A stretch of DNA of 64,000 nt from Trichaptum fuscoviolaceum (lineage: Eukaryota > Basidiomycota > Agaricomycetes > Hymenochaetales > Trichaptaceae), in NCBI GenBank assembly GCA_910574455.1, contig CAJSYZ010000003.1, forward strand, positions 1 to 64,000. The letters run 5' to 3'. Below the pieces are notes generated by a model. It was given only the letters and a program-made list of their open reading frames with translations, was not told the origin of the DNA and made no database searches. This document shows positions 13,311-24,999 of this stretch, one piece after another (position 1 is the stretch's first letter; every line of letters begins with the position of its first letter). The position numbers and the translations under genes are program-made.

Positions 13311-13582
13311 TTTGTGCAGTGTTTTGAGACTTGTATGATGATAAGATGTGTCGAAGGTGCAAGTTCAAGATCAGGGAGGCGGGGGCGTCTATCTTAGACA
13401 AGTTGAAAATTTACGCCCACTACTACCGTGACTACTCTATGACTAATTTTAACTCAGGTTCAAGTTCACTGGCACTCCGAGTCCGAGTCACTGCCAGTGC
13501 TAGCAGCCTGCCAGTGCCAGTGAGGCTCAGCTGTGAGTCCCAATTGTCGACGTGTACTACTACTGAGGTTACATTCAAGTTG
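13311..13582. promoter_or_regulatory. Divergent intergenic promoter of mobile-element block 1, motif-rich
   Basis: The 272 bp between the DUF6532-like start (13,310, minus) and the transposase start (13,583, plus) must hold both promoters. From about 13,452 to 13,575 it is dense in the words gttcaagtt, tcactggcac, ctccgagtccgagtc, gcctgccagtgccagtg and attcaagttg. Reading also stays open upstream of 13,583, but this stretch consists of repeat words, so I place the start at the Met just before the zinc-finger-bearing segment. Confidence 0.5.
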
Positions 13583-16500
13583 ATGCCAGCGACACGGAAA
13601 AAGCACGATCCCTTTCATTTTCCACCAACTATTCGATGCACCTTGCCTGGCTGTAGTAGGACGTTCAAGAGTCAATCTGGAAGAGCAAGACATGAATATT
13701 CAGCTCATCCGACGTCATTCTTGGCAAGTTCTTCTGCTTGTGGTCATGAATATGAATCGTCACCTATTCGACCCATACGAGCTCCAAGTCCTCAACTTGA
13801 AGCTCTCCTGAGGTCGTCCGAACTTCCATCAGAGGGTCATCTTGAGAGCGGCTCTGACTCCTACGATTACGATATTTCCATGCTTACACAGGATATCTCG
13901 ATGCTCAGTATAGGCCGAGACGAGCTGCTTCAAGATTTGGACAGACCTGATTCTCTGTCCCATTCTGTCACCGGAAGTGACAGTGGCCGTTCTGAAGACT
14001 TGGATTCCGACATTGGAGATTATGAGGAGAGCGAGGATAACTTGAAGGTGTATCACAGATACTTGAATGGTGCGCGCCAAATCAATTGTTCCCGGTTTAC
14101 TGTAGCATTTTGACACCAAACATTGTGCAGCCACTCCATGCGATGCAGAAGGGAACTTCTTAGAATACGAAGACTCACCCGCTCCGCGAAACGAATCTGC
14201 GTCAAATGACTGGTTTCCATATTCGTGCCGAGCAGATTTTGAGCTCGCAGATTTTCTCTATCGGGAAGAGCAAATGTCTGCTGGGAACATAACAAAGCTT
14301 CTGGGAATCATGAAGGCTTATCAGCTGATTCAGGAGGCGGAGAATGTAAAATCTTGCGGATGTTCCGAATTGGATGCGACATTGCCTGACGATGACTTGG
14401 ATCTGGGTTCAACTAGTACGCTACTCGATGGAGATGCGCAAAAAATGTATAACGCCATTGATGCTACGAAAGTCGGTGATGTGTCTTGGAAATCCTTTAG
14501 TAACTTCTACACACGGACGATCATAGCCAAAAGGCAACAAACGAGAACACCGAGTCATGGAAGAGGAAAGAATATGATGTATGGTATCGGGATCCTTTGG
14601 AAGTGATCCGGAATTTGGTGGACAATCCGGCGTTGGAAGGCGAATTCGACTATGTCCCGTTTCGTGAGTATCAGCCGAAAGAGGACTCTGATGACAACAA
14701 AGAACGAGTCTTCAGAAACTACATGTCCGGAAATTTTGCTTGGGAACAGGCTGTAAGTCATGAATCATGCAGCATTCGAAGTTGGAGGAAGTGTACTGAT
14801 TATCCTTGACTTAGAACAAAATCTACGCCGAAGATAAAGCAGTTCATGGGTCCATGTTCGTTCCGGTAATTTTAGGGAGTGACAAGACAACAGTTTCCGT
14901 TGGAACTGGCAACAACGAATATTATCCGTTATATCTCTCAATAGGAAATGTATCTAACAAGGCCCGGCGGTCCCAAAAGTTGAATACAGTCCAGCTCGTA
15001 GCATTTCTAGCAATACCAAAGAGTGTGTGTCAAAAACTGAGCTATCCATTTGTGTTCTGATGCTTTGCAGCTGAACGGCAGTACGAAAAGTCGGATGAAT
15101 TCCGCCGCTTTCGACATCAAGTCTTTCATTCATCTATATCGAGAATCTTGAGACCACTGAAGAGCGCAATGTCCATAAACAACGAACAAACCATTTTCCG
15201 GTGCCCTGATGGTCACTTGCGTAGGTCGATTCTCGGACTCGGCTCGTATATAGCCGATTATCCGGAACAGGTGAGTCTATGCGCAATATGCACTGGATGG
15301 TGCTGCAAGTAAGTATTGTCCTTTCCACAAATCACATCCGACTTGAGTTCGAGGAAATGGCTTAATGCGGCTACTATATAGATGTACAGCACCTCACAAG
15401 AACCTAGATAATCCGGAATTTGTTACAAATCCTCGAACAAAAGAGCTGCACGAACGATTGATAGAACAGGTGGATGACAATAGCATAAGTAGAGCCACAA
15501 TTCGTAAGGAGTATGGGTTCCACCAAGATATCGTCGTATGTGTTCCAACTTCAAGTTGTCCATTAGATGCACTTACCGCAACTTGAACTATGTCCCGTAG
15601 CCCTTCACCAATGATTTTCCGCGTGCAGATATATGCGATCTCATTTCTCCAGACTTACTGCACCAAATCATCAAAGGCGTGTTCAAGGATCATCTTGTCG
15701 AGTGGATTTGCCAGAGCATGACCACGACAGAGCTGGATATTGTGGATAAAAGGTACTATTCCCTTACAAGTCGTGTGAATACCACTGCTAACTTTCACGT
15801 AGAATCAGAGTTGCTGCTCCTTTTCCTGGACTTCGCAGATTTCCCGAAGGTCGAGGCTTCAAGCAATGGACAGGTAATGATTCAAAGGCACTTATGAAAG
15901 TATGTGGTATTTTCATCATGATCTTGTTTGAGGTGGTGGTTTGCTGATATCTGATGCAATCCGCTTACTAGGTGTATCTTCCGGCTATTGTGGGCATTGT
16001 ACATGATGATATAGTTCACGCATTGAGTGCATTTCTGGACTTCTGTTACCTTGTGCGTCGGTACACGATTACAGCCTCAACTCTTGATCAGGTTAAAGCC
16101 TCCCTGGATCACTATCATCAATATCGCAAAATATTCATAGCTAAGGGCATCCGGGATAACTTCTCACTTCCACGACAGCATGCCATGATTCACTATCCTA
16201 CAATGATCCCTCTCTTCGCTGCACCAAGCGGGCTGTGCTCATCAATCACAGAGAATAAACACATTTACGCGGTCAAGGAAACGTGGCGACGCTCAAACAG
16301 AAATGATCCTTTAGGTCAGATGATCACAGCAAACCAACGTCTCAGTAAACTTATTGCATCGAGGGCAGACTTCAAGAGGCGTGGAATGCTGGAAAGTCCT
16401 CTGGCTGAGGCTTCATGGAGAGCTTTGCTAGATGTTCTGCGCAGGAATATGTCAGAGTCGGAGTCAGATGACGCTGAGAGGACCCAAATTCGGAAGGAGC

Positions 16501-17584
16501 AGATGCAGCATCAAGATACACCCGAAGCTGGTGCAGCTGATGATACAGAGGACTTCTTCGATGACATTGTGGGCAATAATGAACTCAACGAAATTGCAGA
16601 CCTGGAAGATCCCGAACTTGAAAGCTTACTAGTAGTGCATGGGCCACAGCATCTTGCGGTTCAAGACATACAACATGCTGAACGCCAGATCCGCTTGGGT
16701 GGCAGAAATGACCCTTTGAGCTTGATGTTAATGGCTTCGAAGCAACGTGGGTATTACTTGGTAACCCATGCTTTTGGTGTTACACATCTGACTTCTTTGT
16801 TGTCATCCTTGCAGAGTCCAGTAAGGTGTATCCTAAACAGCTCAACACGCTTGCGGCGATAAAAGGTCATCCAGAGCTCCGACAGCTCCGACAGCTCATT
16901 AAAGAATACTTATTCAACAAGTACGAGAATCACACCTCCAACTCAAGGGGCTCCTCTGGTAGAGCCCAACCAGCAGTTGAATTGGACACGAGCAATGACT
17001 TTTCAATATTCCATTCAGCCACCGCTTTCTTTGCCTACCATGGCGAATCGATCCCTATAGAACAAGCAATGAGGGAGGTGATCAGGTCCAATCCCTCTTG
17101 GCGCGGAAAAGCAAGACGTGATGCAGTCCTTGTTCGAGTTAGCTCCTGCACAAAGGGGTTTGCGGGAATGAGAGTTGCCCGAGTTATGCTTCTTTTTTCC
17201 TTCACCGCTAAAGGGGAACGTCAGGACTGCGCTCTCGTCCAGATTTTCAAGCGTGTTGGAGATTCACCCGACCTGAAAACAAGAATGTGGATAGTCGAAC
17301 CGGAGTATGAGTTAGAGAGCTCTACCACCTGTGTCGGATGCTGTACTGGAGTGAATGCCAGTGGCAGATGTCACTATCAGCGCAACTGCAAGGCTCCGAA
17401 GCTATCTGTGATAGATGTAGGGGACATCCTCCGTTTAGCCCACCTCCTGGGGGTTCCGAAGGGTGATGAATGTCCTCCAAAGTCATTGACACCTGAGGAG
17501 ACCCTGGATTTTTATGATAGATTCTATGTTAACCGATTTGCTGACATGCACATGCACCAAACACTGTACGAAGCTAGACAATAA
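13583..17584 (+). CDS. Plavaka-type transposase (block 1), apparent frameshift
   Basis: A CACTA-like Plavaka DDE transposase, a class widespread in Agaricomycetes. The N-terminus (MPATRKKHDPFHFPP) carries a C2H2 finger (C-x4-C-x12-H-x4-H) within the first 45 residues. After the intron 14,070-14,130 it continues TPCDAEGNFLE and then YREEQMSAGNITKLLGIM. The core is diagnostic: YDVWYRDP (about 14,580), MFVPVILGSDKTTVSVGTGN (about 14,854), YYPLYLSIGNV, DEFRRFRHQVFHSS, GLGSYIADYPEQ, TGWCCKCTAPH (split by an intron near 15,340), LISPDLLHQIIKGVFKDHLV, and SLPRQHAMIHYPTMIPLFAA. The C-terminus ends at 17,584 after FYDRFYVNRFAD. Between WKSFSNFYT (about 14,505) and NTESWKRKEYDV (about 14,550) the frame changes with no plausible intron, so this copy may be inactive. 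About ten introns are used. Confidence 0.8.
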
Positions 17585-17811
17585 TTACTAAGTTAAACTC
17601 TTCCGTTAGCACATTGCCACATAGTACTACAAAGTGTATTGAGACTTGTTGTACAGTTTACATTGCCAGAGCCAGCGGCGACGACATCATGGTATTCATT
17701 GTTCGAGGTAATATAATTATCAACAAATCTCAAAGCAACAAAAGGAGAAACTGGAGATGCAAGCATACTGTGTCCATTGTCAACCCACCACCTACGAGAG
17801 GGCTAATTCGG

Positions 17812-19861
17812 CTAGTAGTTGAGGCGACCTCGAGGACTTGAAGGCTTGGAGTCATCCTTTGACTCTATCGCCAATTCTAAATAATTGCGATACCCTAGAA
17901 TTTGTTTAATATCAATATTCACCGCGATGCCTTTCGGGGGTTGTCTGTCGAATGACGCGCACACCGCCTCCGTCAGATACGTTATGTATCTCTGCATGTC
18001 CGCATGCTCCAAGAAAGATTTTCCAGTCGTCTGGGTAGTCAAGGACGCTGCTGACGTCGATGCTGCCGTGTCCTGTCTTTCCTTCCCCTTGCCCTTCAAG
18101 TTCGTATGATAGGCATCCATTTCGTCCTTGTTATAGGCTGCTAACATATCAATAGAATCAAGGACATCATCAGTCGACTCCTGCCTTCGATGTACTATCT
18201 TGTTTAAGAGCTCTGATACGACATCGCCTTTCCCCTTCCGCATGACGACATCGAAAAGACCCTTTGTGGAGGCAATTTGCAACCATCTCTTGACAATCCT
18301 AAGCGCGCTTATCAATCTCCTCTGAAGATGACCCAATTCGCGGAAGTAATTATTAATCTCAACAGAAGGAATATCTGCCGGTGGTCCGACAGGCCCCTGC
18401 TTCGACTTTGCTTCCCTGGTAAACCTTCCTATGATGTCATGCAAACGCGCCTGAATAGATTCTGCCGTTGAGATAATCGCATAGTCATTGGAGGTGACCT
18501 CTAACACCTTCGTCCGATGGAAGAATGCATCGTGAATATTGCACAGCTTAATCGCCATTTCCCAAGATTTCTGCTCCGTGGTAAACTGCAGTAGCATTTC
18601 GTTGACCTCCTCTTTCTGGGGCTGAAAATGAAGCCGTTCAACCGCAGGCGTCATGTATTTCGATTGCAAACTCCCTGGTTCCGATATCGGATGATAGGGT
18701 AGATGCACTTTCAGTGGGGGGGGCCGAATACCGGAAGGATGACTGGAAGCCTGAGAATGAGCCTGGAAAAGTCTAGAGACCGTAACTGACATGCTTTGGA
18801 GACCGGCATCGATGATTGCGATGAGTTTGTAAGTTACGTCGTAGTAGGCCTGGAAGAACGGTATGAAGAATTGGAAAGCCTTAAGATCTTTGGCATCCGT
18901 ATCGTATGAGTTCAATACTGCCATAAAATCTTCTGCCTTCTCTTCTCTATAAAGTCCATATTCAGATAACAGTTGTCTAAGACCTTTCGAGCCGTCGCGA
19001 GAATGTCTTCGGTAGTATTGATTCATGATTTTCTGAAACTCGAACCTGGACAACTCGAAGTAGAGGGAACCAAAGGGATCATCAGTGCCTCGATTGTCAA
19101 GGCAATTCCGTATCTCCCCTCTTGAGAACCCAAGGACAATTGCGGAGGATTCCATGAAGAAGAACCTTAGACTATCCAAGGTCTTCCTTACTCTAACAGC
19201 GTCGCCTGCTGCCCGTGACTAACAAGCGTAGGTTATTAGACGTTCTTTTTCGAAACATGATCATAATACTTACCCCAGCAATATTATCAGTCAAGAGAGC
19301 GACATCAGAATATATCTTGCGAAGAGTATCGTTCAACGTAGCAACCTGACCCTCCAAACTCGCAATCCTATCATCTGATGAAAGGCCTGGATGGCCTGAA
19401 GTCGAGCGAACCGACGCGCTGCCTTCTATGCCAGTGTGCGACATGGCACCTGGATGGCCTGAAGTCGAGTGAACCGACTCGTTGCCTTCTATGCCAGTGG
19501 ACTGTGCATTTTGTGCCACAGCGTCAAGCAGTTCACCCATAGTACGTCCGGGAGATTTATTAGGTGGTTCGAGAACACCGCCAGGTCCCGGGACGCGATA
19601 ATCGGCCAGTGATGGTGACCTTGATGGTGGTGGAACGGATGTCGGGAATGATTCCCCCCCTTTAAGTTCAAGTTTGGGCCTTTTCTGATTGGGCTCACTA
19701 GGACTCGGAGATTGACTTGCGCCTACTATCTGCGTGTACGCAGCAATCCTGTTTGGGTGTTGTGAGCTGCCGCCACCAGCGGGTGAGTTGCTGATCTGCC
19801 TGTGTGAGCTGCCGCCCCTGCGTGAGCTGCCGCTACCACCTCTAGAATTTGATCCCGACAT
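17812..19861 (-). CDS. Hypothetical two-exon protein next to Plavaka transposase
   Basis: I do not recognise this family. Exon 1 runs from 19,861 (MSGSNSRGG; an in-frame Met also exists at 19,888) to 19,274, and exon 2 from 19,218 to 17,812, joined by a 55-bp intron with clean gtaagt and ag borders. The first 200 residues are disordered and rich in S, G and P. They contain a duplicated module, TGIEGxxSVxSTSGHPG, twice within about 40 residues, then a short coiled coil (SLEGQVATLNDTLRKIYSDV). Exon 2 encodes an all-helical globular region of about 400 residues beginning LDSLRFFFMESSAIVLGFSR, a KGKGKERQ-type basic linker, and a short C-terminal helical region. It is convergent with the transposase, with only 227 bp between stops, so it may be cargo or a neighbouring host gene. 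Confidence 0.6.
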
Positions 19862-19984
19862 GTTAATTGTGTGAGACCCAAGCGTCACTGGCGTGGTGGG
19901 ATAATATTCAAGTTCATCATTCCGATTCCTTTTACGATCTACAATTTAGTTATTGTCAGAACCAACAAGGGCGTTCGACTCAAA

Positions 19985-20560
19985 CTCAGGCTCACTGGAC
20001 ATTTTGGACATTTTGAACAAAACTGTGACTTGAAGCCTGATAGGAGGTTGTTTTGCTTTCTCCAACAGCTTCAAAATGGAGTTAAAACTGGTGCAATAGT
20101 ATAGTAGCTGTGAGCCTACCAACTCCGAGTCCGACTCCGAGTCGTCGGAACCGAATAGTAGTATCTTGAACTTCGGTTCAAATTTAGAGATCAAGTTGCC
20201 AGTATACTAGTAGTAGTAGATAGTACTACTCAGGCTACAACTTGAAGTTTGAAGATCTCAGTCAGCGGATGAAGTTGAACTAGGAGACTGGTTGACTCAC
20301 CGCCAGCCTGAGTACCGCCAGTGGCAGCCTCTGAACTAAAATTTAGGTGGCAGGGACTTCGACTTTAAGGTGAGAGGGCTTCAAGCTGTTGAAAAGAACA
20401 ACCTTGAGTACTACTAGAGTACAGTACTACAGAGTATAGTAGACAAAGACACGATACGTCGATGCCACTGGCAGGGCATGGGGTAGTCAGGCTACTAAAT
20501 GCGGAACTTGAATCTGAACTTGAAGCCAGACTTCTCAGGCTCACGCCACTCAGCCACTGG
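19985..20560. repeat. Short-motif mosaic patches
   Basis: Dense in the words aacttgaag/cttcaagtt, ccgagtccgactccgagtc, ccagcctgag, ccgccagtggcagcc, agtactact/tagtagtagta and gccactggc, often as overlapping palindromes. It lies between the hypothetical gene at 17.8-19.9 kb and the broken BCS1 locus. A small open frame running through it (20,462-20,821) is listed separately. Confidence 0.6.
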
Positions 20561-20821
20561 CACTGTATTTGGCAACAATTGTTGGAGATGCGCACCTCCG
20601 GTTACGGTGATATTCATTTCGGATTCGAATCACAAAAGGATGATGCAGTGATGTCGGAACTTGCGGAATATCATCCACAGATTAAGGTAACTAGGGCTAA
20701 CAAGGGCTCGAGTACATGGAAAGCGTGGTTTAATGAGGAGCACCACAAGGTTGAGCGGGAACGAGCAGCATTGGGACCTTTTAATTCACTTAGACCGCAG
20801 ACTCGGAGTCAGACGAAGTAG
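20462..20821 (+). CDS. Small open frame, uncertain (119 codons)
   Basis: An open frame of 119 codons. Its first third is made of motif-mosaic repeat words and is unlikely to be real protein. The C-terminal half (STWKAWFNEEHHKVERERA and on to RPQTRSQTK) looks more like protein and could be the last exon of a small gene or a remnant. No family is recognised. Confidence 0.2.
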   Translation: MPLAGHGVVRLLNAELESELEARLLRLTPLSHWHCIWQQLLEMRTSGYGDIHFGFESQKDDAVMSELAEYHPQIKVTRANKGSSTWKAWFNEEHHKVERERAALGPFNSLRPQTRSQTK

Positions 20822-21029
20822 CCTGAGGACTCAGGCTTGTACTCAAACTATTTCTAACTGTTTTCTTTTCGTAGCATTACCTCATACCAGTGCATACCAC
20901 TATAGTATTCAAGTTGTGTCTTTGTATGTTTGTCTCCTGTTCTGTGTTCGTCGACCTTATACTTGTGTTTTCTGTGCATCGGTATTCAAGTTGTTGTATT
21001 CTGTATGTAAATAAAAAACGATATGAATT

Positions 21030-21310
21030 GTTTACTAACTATTCCGAGTCGGACTTGGACTCACTGGCACCAGTGATGCTCTAATTACTGCCCGATAAAT
21101 TCACGACTGGCTCGAATCCGGGTCTACCAACCTGAAGACCGAACATCGTTACGGGTCATTGTTCGGCAACTTGAACTTTTGAGCTGAACTTGAAGTCCCA
21201 CGACTCGGACTCGGTCTCAGGCTCTGACTCGGAAGTTCTTCCGACTCGGAGGTCAGCTTGAAGTCGGAAACTACTAGTACTAGTAAACTAAGCCTGAGGG
21301 GCGAAGGTCG
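21030..21310. repeat. Short-motif mosaic patch, including a 28-nt shared block
   Basis: Contains ccgagtcggacttggactc, cactggcaccagtg, aacttgaactt, gaacttgaagtc, cgactcggactcggtctcag, gctctgactcgg and actactagtactagt. The block 21,091-21,118 is shared, with two mismatches, with 53,197-53,224. Confidence 0.6.
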
Positions 21311-22099
21311 GTCCGGCTACTACTACAACTGCTCTGCTCGACAACTATTAGGTATAATAATTTTAATGGAATGACCGGTTGTTATTCTCGGGACGTTCTA
21401 GGTCAGAGGGAACTGGACGGCTTGACTTATGCTATTGCCTTCTGGCAGACGACGGAGGAGCTGGATCAAATGGGCTTTGCGACCAACCTTGATTCAAAGA
21501 CAGACACGCAACTTGGTAGTATTGTTTTCCCGACTCCGAGTCAGCAAGAGCCCGACGTGGACATCGCCGCTCGCCTTTTCCCAGACTGAGCCCCTTCCTC
21601 AACTCCCCCACCATGCGCACAAACTCTCTCATCTCATCCTCTTGCACTACCTTGAGGCTTGTCATTTTCTTCAACCTTGGCGCTGTCTCCTTCACATATG
21701 ACATCTTCCATGCGCTGCTCTCCTGCACTTTGTACTAAATTATGTCGTAACAGATCTGGGCGGAATGGGAGACAGAGGTCTGCACGAGCATGGCACAGGA
21801 GTTCAAGGCTGGTGAGTTTATTCTCCTTCTCAATCCTTTTACTTCACGTTATTTACATACCATTTGATACAGAATCCTAGCTCACACCGTTTACAGCGCA
21901 CGCAAGATGGTGCAATTCTGGAACACCGCCAGACAGCACCACCACCATTGCCATCGCACTCCTGCTACTAGTAGTACCCAGCATCGACATGATGACTTCC
22001 CACGTGGGGTCTGACACTGGCATCACAGGCCCTCCGTCGTCCGCTACCACCACTGACAGCCATGGTCAGGTTGGAAACTAGAGACTTCCGGAGACACTT

Positions 22100-23275
22100 T
22101 CATTGTTGTGGGGACTGGTAAGTAGCCCTAGTAGTTATCCGCTATTGCAACAATAGCTCATGACCCGATGAACACAACTACATGACTGGCTGATGCTATG
22201 GTTGTTGAAGCGCTTAGAATGCCAGCACGCTTACGAGTTCGAGACGACAGCGCGCACCATCTTGCCGGGCAAGTCTTCTTTCAGAGACAAGTCATTCGGA
22301 GATGAGGAGCTCAAAGGCTTCCAGTTTGCCTCACCAGACGACCATCAAATTCATATCTATTTCGCTGATTCCATGGCTCATGGCGGGGATTTAAGAGATG
22401 CTCCTTGCCGACACAAGGGACTTCTTGCAATCAGAGAAGGTATGTACATAAAGTGCCACACATCGACTGAAAGTTTAACCTCTCTTTCTGAATCAGTGGT
22501 GCGCTGACCGTGGTAACCGCTCTCGTCGCGACAATTTCCTCTATCGTGTCCCTGGCTTGGGCAGATCATCGTTGATCCATGCCCTTGCTGGCGCGCTCAT
22601 GCTCGACATTCTCGCCATCTCACGTTCCGCCTTTTGGATGAACGATGTGGCGTTGTCGTCGCTTATGGGCCGTGTGCCTGCCCCGTGTATTGTCCTTCTC
22701 GAGGACCTTGATGCTGCATTCACTCGCTCAACTTCGCGCGACGGGTCCTCAACCTGTGTTCCTGGTGGTAAGAAGAAGAGCTCTTTGTTGTCCGACAACA
22801 AGGATAAGATGACGATGATGACGACAATGAAGAAATTGGCAAGAAGAAGAAAAGCAAGAAATATGACACTCTATCCGACGTGAACACGCTCTCTCTTTCT
22901 GGCCTTCTTAATGCACTTGATGGTGTCGCCGCTGCTGTTGGCCGCTTCCTCTTCTCGTCGCAGCGACGAACCATCTTGAGCGTTTCGACCCCGCGCTCTC
23001 GCGCCCCGGTGGCATGGATGTTTGGATCGAGTTCAAAAGCGCAAGCCCTAGGCAGGCTCAAGCGCTCTTCTGCGACTTCTTCCTGTACGCGGACGTCAAG
23101 AAGCCCGAGATCACCAAACGCGAAGGCGAGCTCGATGGGATCAGCCTCCCCACCACACCCCATCCTCTGGATCGATTTCGGAAATTCCGGTGTCGGTATT
23201 TGCGTCCGATGCCTCGAGTACCGCAACCTTGAGCTCGAGCTCATTGATGAGAGGTGCGTCAAACAGTCTACCTGA
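22100..23275 (+). pseudogene. Broken BCS1-like AAA ATPase
   Basis: BCS1 proteins are mitochondrial AAA ATPases, and Agaricomycetes carry many divergent relatives. Here the segment just before the ATPase reads ADTRDFLQSEK, then an intron (about 22,440-22,496), then WCADRG and LYRVPGLGRSSLIHALAG. The Walker A lysine is replaced by arginine (GLGRSS). Walker B is kept (CIVLLEDLDAAF, about 22,690), followed by NTLSLSGLLNALDGVAAA (about 22,882). The reading frame changes at least twice: near 22,800 before NTLSLSG, and near 22,965 before ATNHLERFDPALSRPGGMD. After KREGELDGIS the reading decays. With a lost catalytic lysine and two frame breaks this is a pseudogene. The 5' limit is uncertain; possible N-terminal remnants extend back to about 21,600. 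Confidence 0.75.
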
Positions 23276-24141
23276 CGTTGGCAAAGCAGCTCACGACGCA
23301 AATTGCGAATGCATCAAACGGGAAAAAGTATTACTTCATCTTAGATATCGTTCAAGTAGTCATGTCCTATTCCTCGACAAACACCTCTGTGCCACCACCA
23401 TTGCCGCCGAAACGGAGATCGCTCGGTTTCAATATGCAGAATAAGTCGATTATCGGCCGACAGCGCAATCCCCCCAGCTCTAAGGTCAAGAAACGTGCCT
23501 TCATTCAATCTACTTCTTTCAAAGCGGATTGGGGTGCATTGATCCCATTTCCCATATCGGCATGGTTCCGGTTTCGAGTTGTGTCCAGGGATGACTGATT
23601 GTATGACGGCTTACTCGTGGCTTTGCCTTCTAGAGCTGATGGAACAGCTTCTTGTGCAGTGGGCTATGTCTTCCTGACTTCTTCGGAGTTAACCTGACTC
23701 ACTTTCTTGTTTGTTTGTGCATAAAATGAAAAGAAGCCTCATAATCGAGTCATCTAGAAGAAATCCTTCTTATCTCCTGTCAGTTCAGCTTGAGGTTTAT
23801 CCGAGCCATAGTACAATGCACTGATAGATTCCTCTCTTCTTTTCCCAGAAGAATAAGGCATCAGAAAAATGCGTGCAAGAGCTTTGTATAAATGTGAACT
23901 CGGAGTGGGTGTCGCCCCTCCCCGCCACCCACCCACCCACTCAACCCTTCGCCATGAACTTTTATCACATTCTGTTGGGGCTACACATGCTCCTATTGAT
24001 TGACCATGCTGTGCTTCGAGTACGCATCGCGCGAAGACTTCCTTGGACACAAAGGAGGATATCTAGGATGCAAAAATTCGTGCTTACTTTCTATTTCCTC
24101 TCAAAATCACTGCACTGACTTTTTGCCAGCTTCACAAACAG
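23276..24141. other. Intergenic, nothing recognised
   Basis: Contains eroded 3' sequence of the BCS1-like locus to about 23,450 and the likely promoter of the exonuclease gene. A possible upstream exon (MNFYHILLGLHMLL at 23,954) cannot be confirmed. Confidence 0.4.
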
Positions 24142-24999
24142 ATGCAACATCTCCTCGACTACCTGGGGGTTCCGCCAACGCCTCTTCTTCAACTTCGCAG
24201 TTATACACTCGGACCTCTTGTTCCTGAAGTATGTCTGACCACCGCGACGATGGAGAATGCCGTAGACGTCATCTATGCTTCCTTGCCGGATGCCCCGGAA
24301 CGACGCTTCGTTGCCCTCGACATTGAATGGGCGAGTAACTCACCAGAGCTATATCGCGTGGACCTCATCCAACTCGCGGTTCAGCAACATGTGTTCCTCC
24401 TCCGGACTCATCTACTTAATGAACTTCCCGCGAGATTGACACAATTATTAGGTGATGAAGCTGTATGGAAAGTGTCAGCAGGAATCGCTGGTATGAGAGT
24501 CCCATTTCTTCTCTCATTATTTGGCATAACTGAACTAATTGGCAGGTGATGCAACTCGCATCAGGAATAAATTTGGCGTTCCCGTAACCTCCTGTGTCGA
24601 TTTGACAGATTGGGCGCGCTTCGTTTACCCCGATTTCTGGCCAAGAACGCTAACTTGGCTCCAGCTGCTTCTGAACCCCCGTCTCTGGTTCAAGTTTCCG
24701 CAACCGTTTATAAAGCTGGAGGAGATGGCAGGCAGACTCCTGCAGGCAAACATTGAGAAGGATGCCACGGTCACGAGGAGCAATTGGGCCGAAGTTGAGC
24801 TGTCGGCTGCTCAAGTCCATTGTAAGTTATCCTTTTCAAGTTGTCACTCAGGCTGATCATCTTCTCACTTGCATCTGCTCTATTAGATGCGGCAATCGAC
24901 GCGCACAGCACGTTTGCTGTTGCTTCCGTCTTGAATCAAGATGCCTTGGCCTTACCGGATGCAGAAATCCATCACTTCCCAATGCTCGATATTGAGTAG
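24142..24999 (+). CDS. DEDDy 3'-5' exonuclease domain protein (WRN-exonuclease-like)
   Basis: Three exons (24,142-24,490; 24,546-24,821; 24,887-24,999) join in frame to 245 residues. All the catalytic signatures of the DnaQ-like 3'-5' exonuclease fold of the WRN type are present. Exo I is FVALDIEWA, with the D and E of the DxE pair near residue 55. Exo II is the aspartate of GDATRIRNKFGV, which is assembled across the first splice junction. Exo III is VHYAAIDAHSTF, with the tyrosine completed across the second junction and the aspartate four residues on. The predicted activity is metal-dependent 3'-5' removal of nucleotides from DNA or RNA. It is a stand-alone domain with no helicase or HRDC region, as in many fungal paralogues. 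The start could lie further upstream if an extra exon exists. It lies just downstream of the broken BCS1 locus, but nothing links the two. Confidence 0.75.

Larger units (their letters stand above)
9043..17584. mobile_element. Plavaka-type element, block 1 (coding core; ends not defined)
   Basis: The core consists of a transposase (plus) and a divergent DUF6532-like companion (minus). The unidentified minus-strand gene at 17,812-19,861 may also belong to it. I could not find convincing terminal inverted repeats or a target duplication by eye. Candidate outer borders are the related motif patches at 8.4-8.8 kb and 25.3-25.6 kb. Confidence 0.55.
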
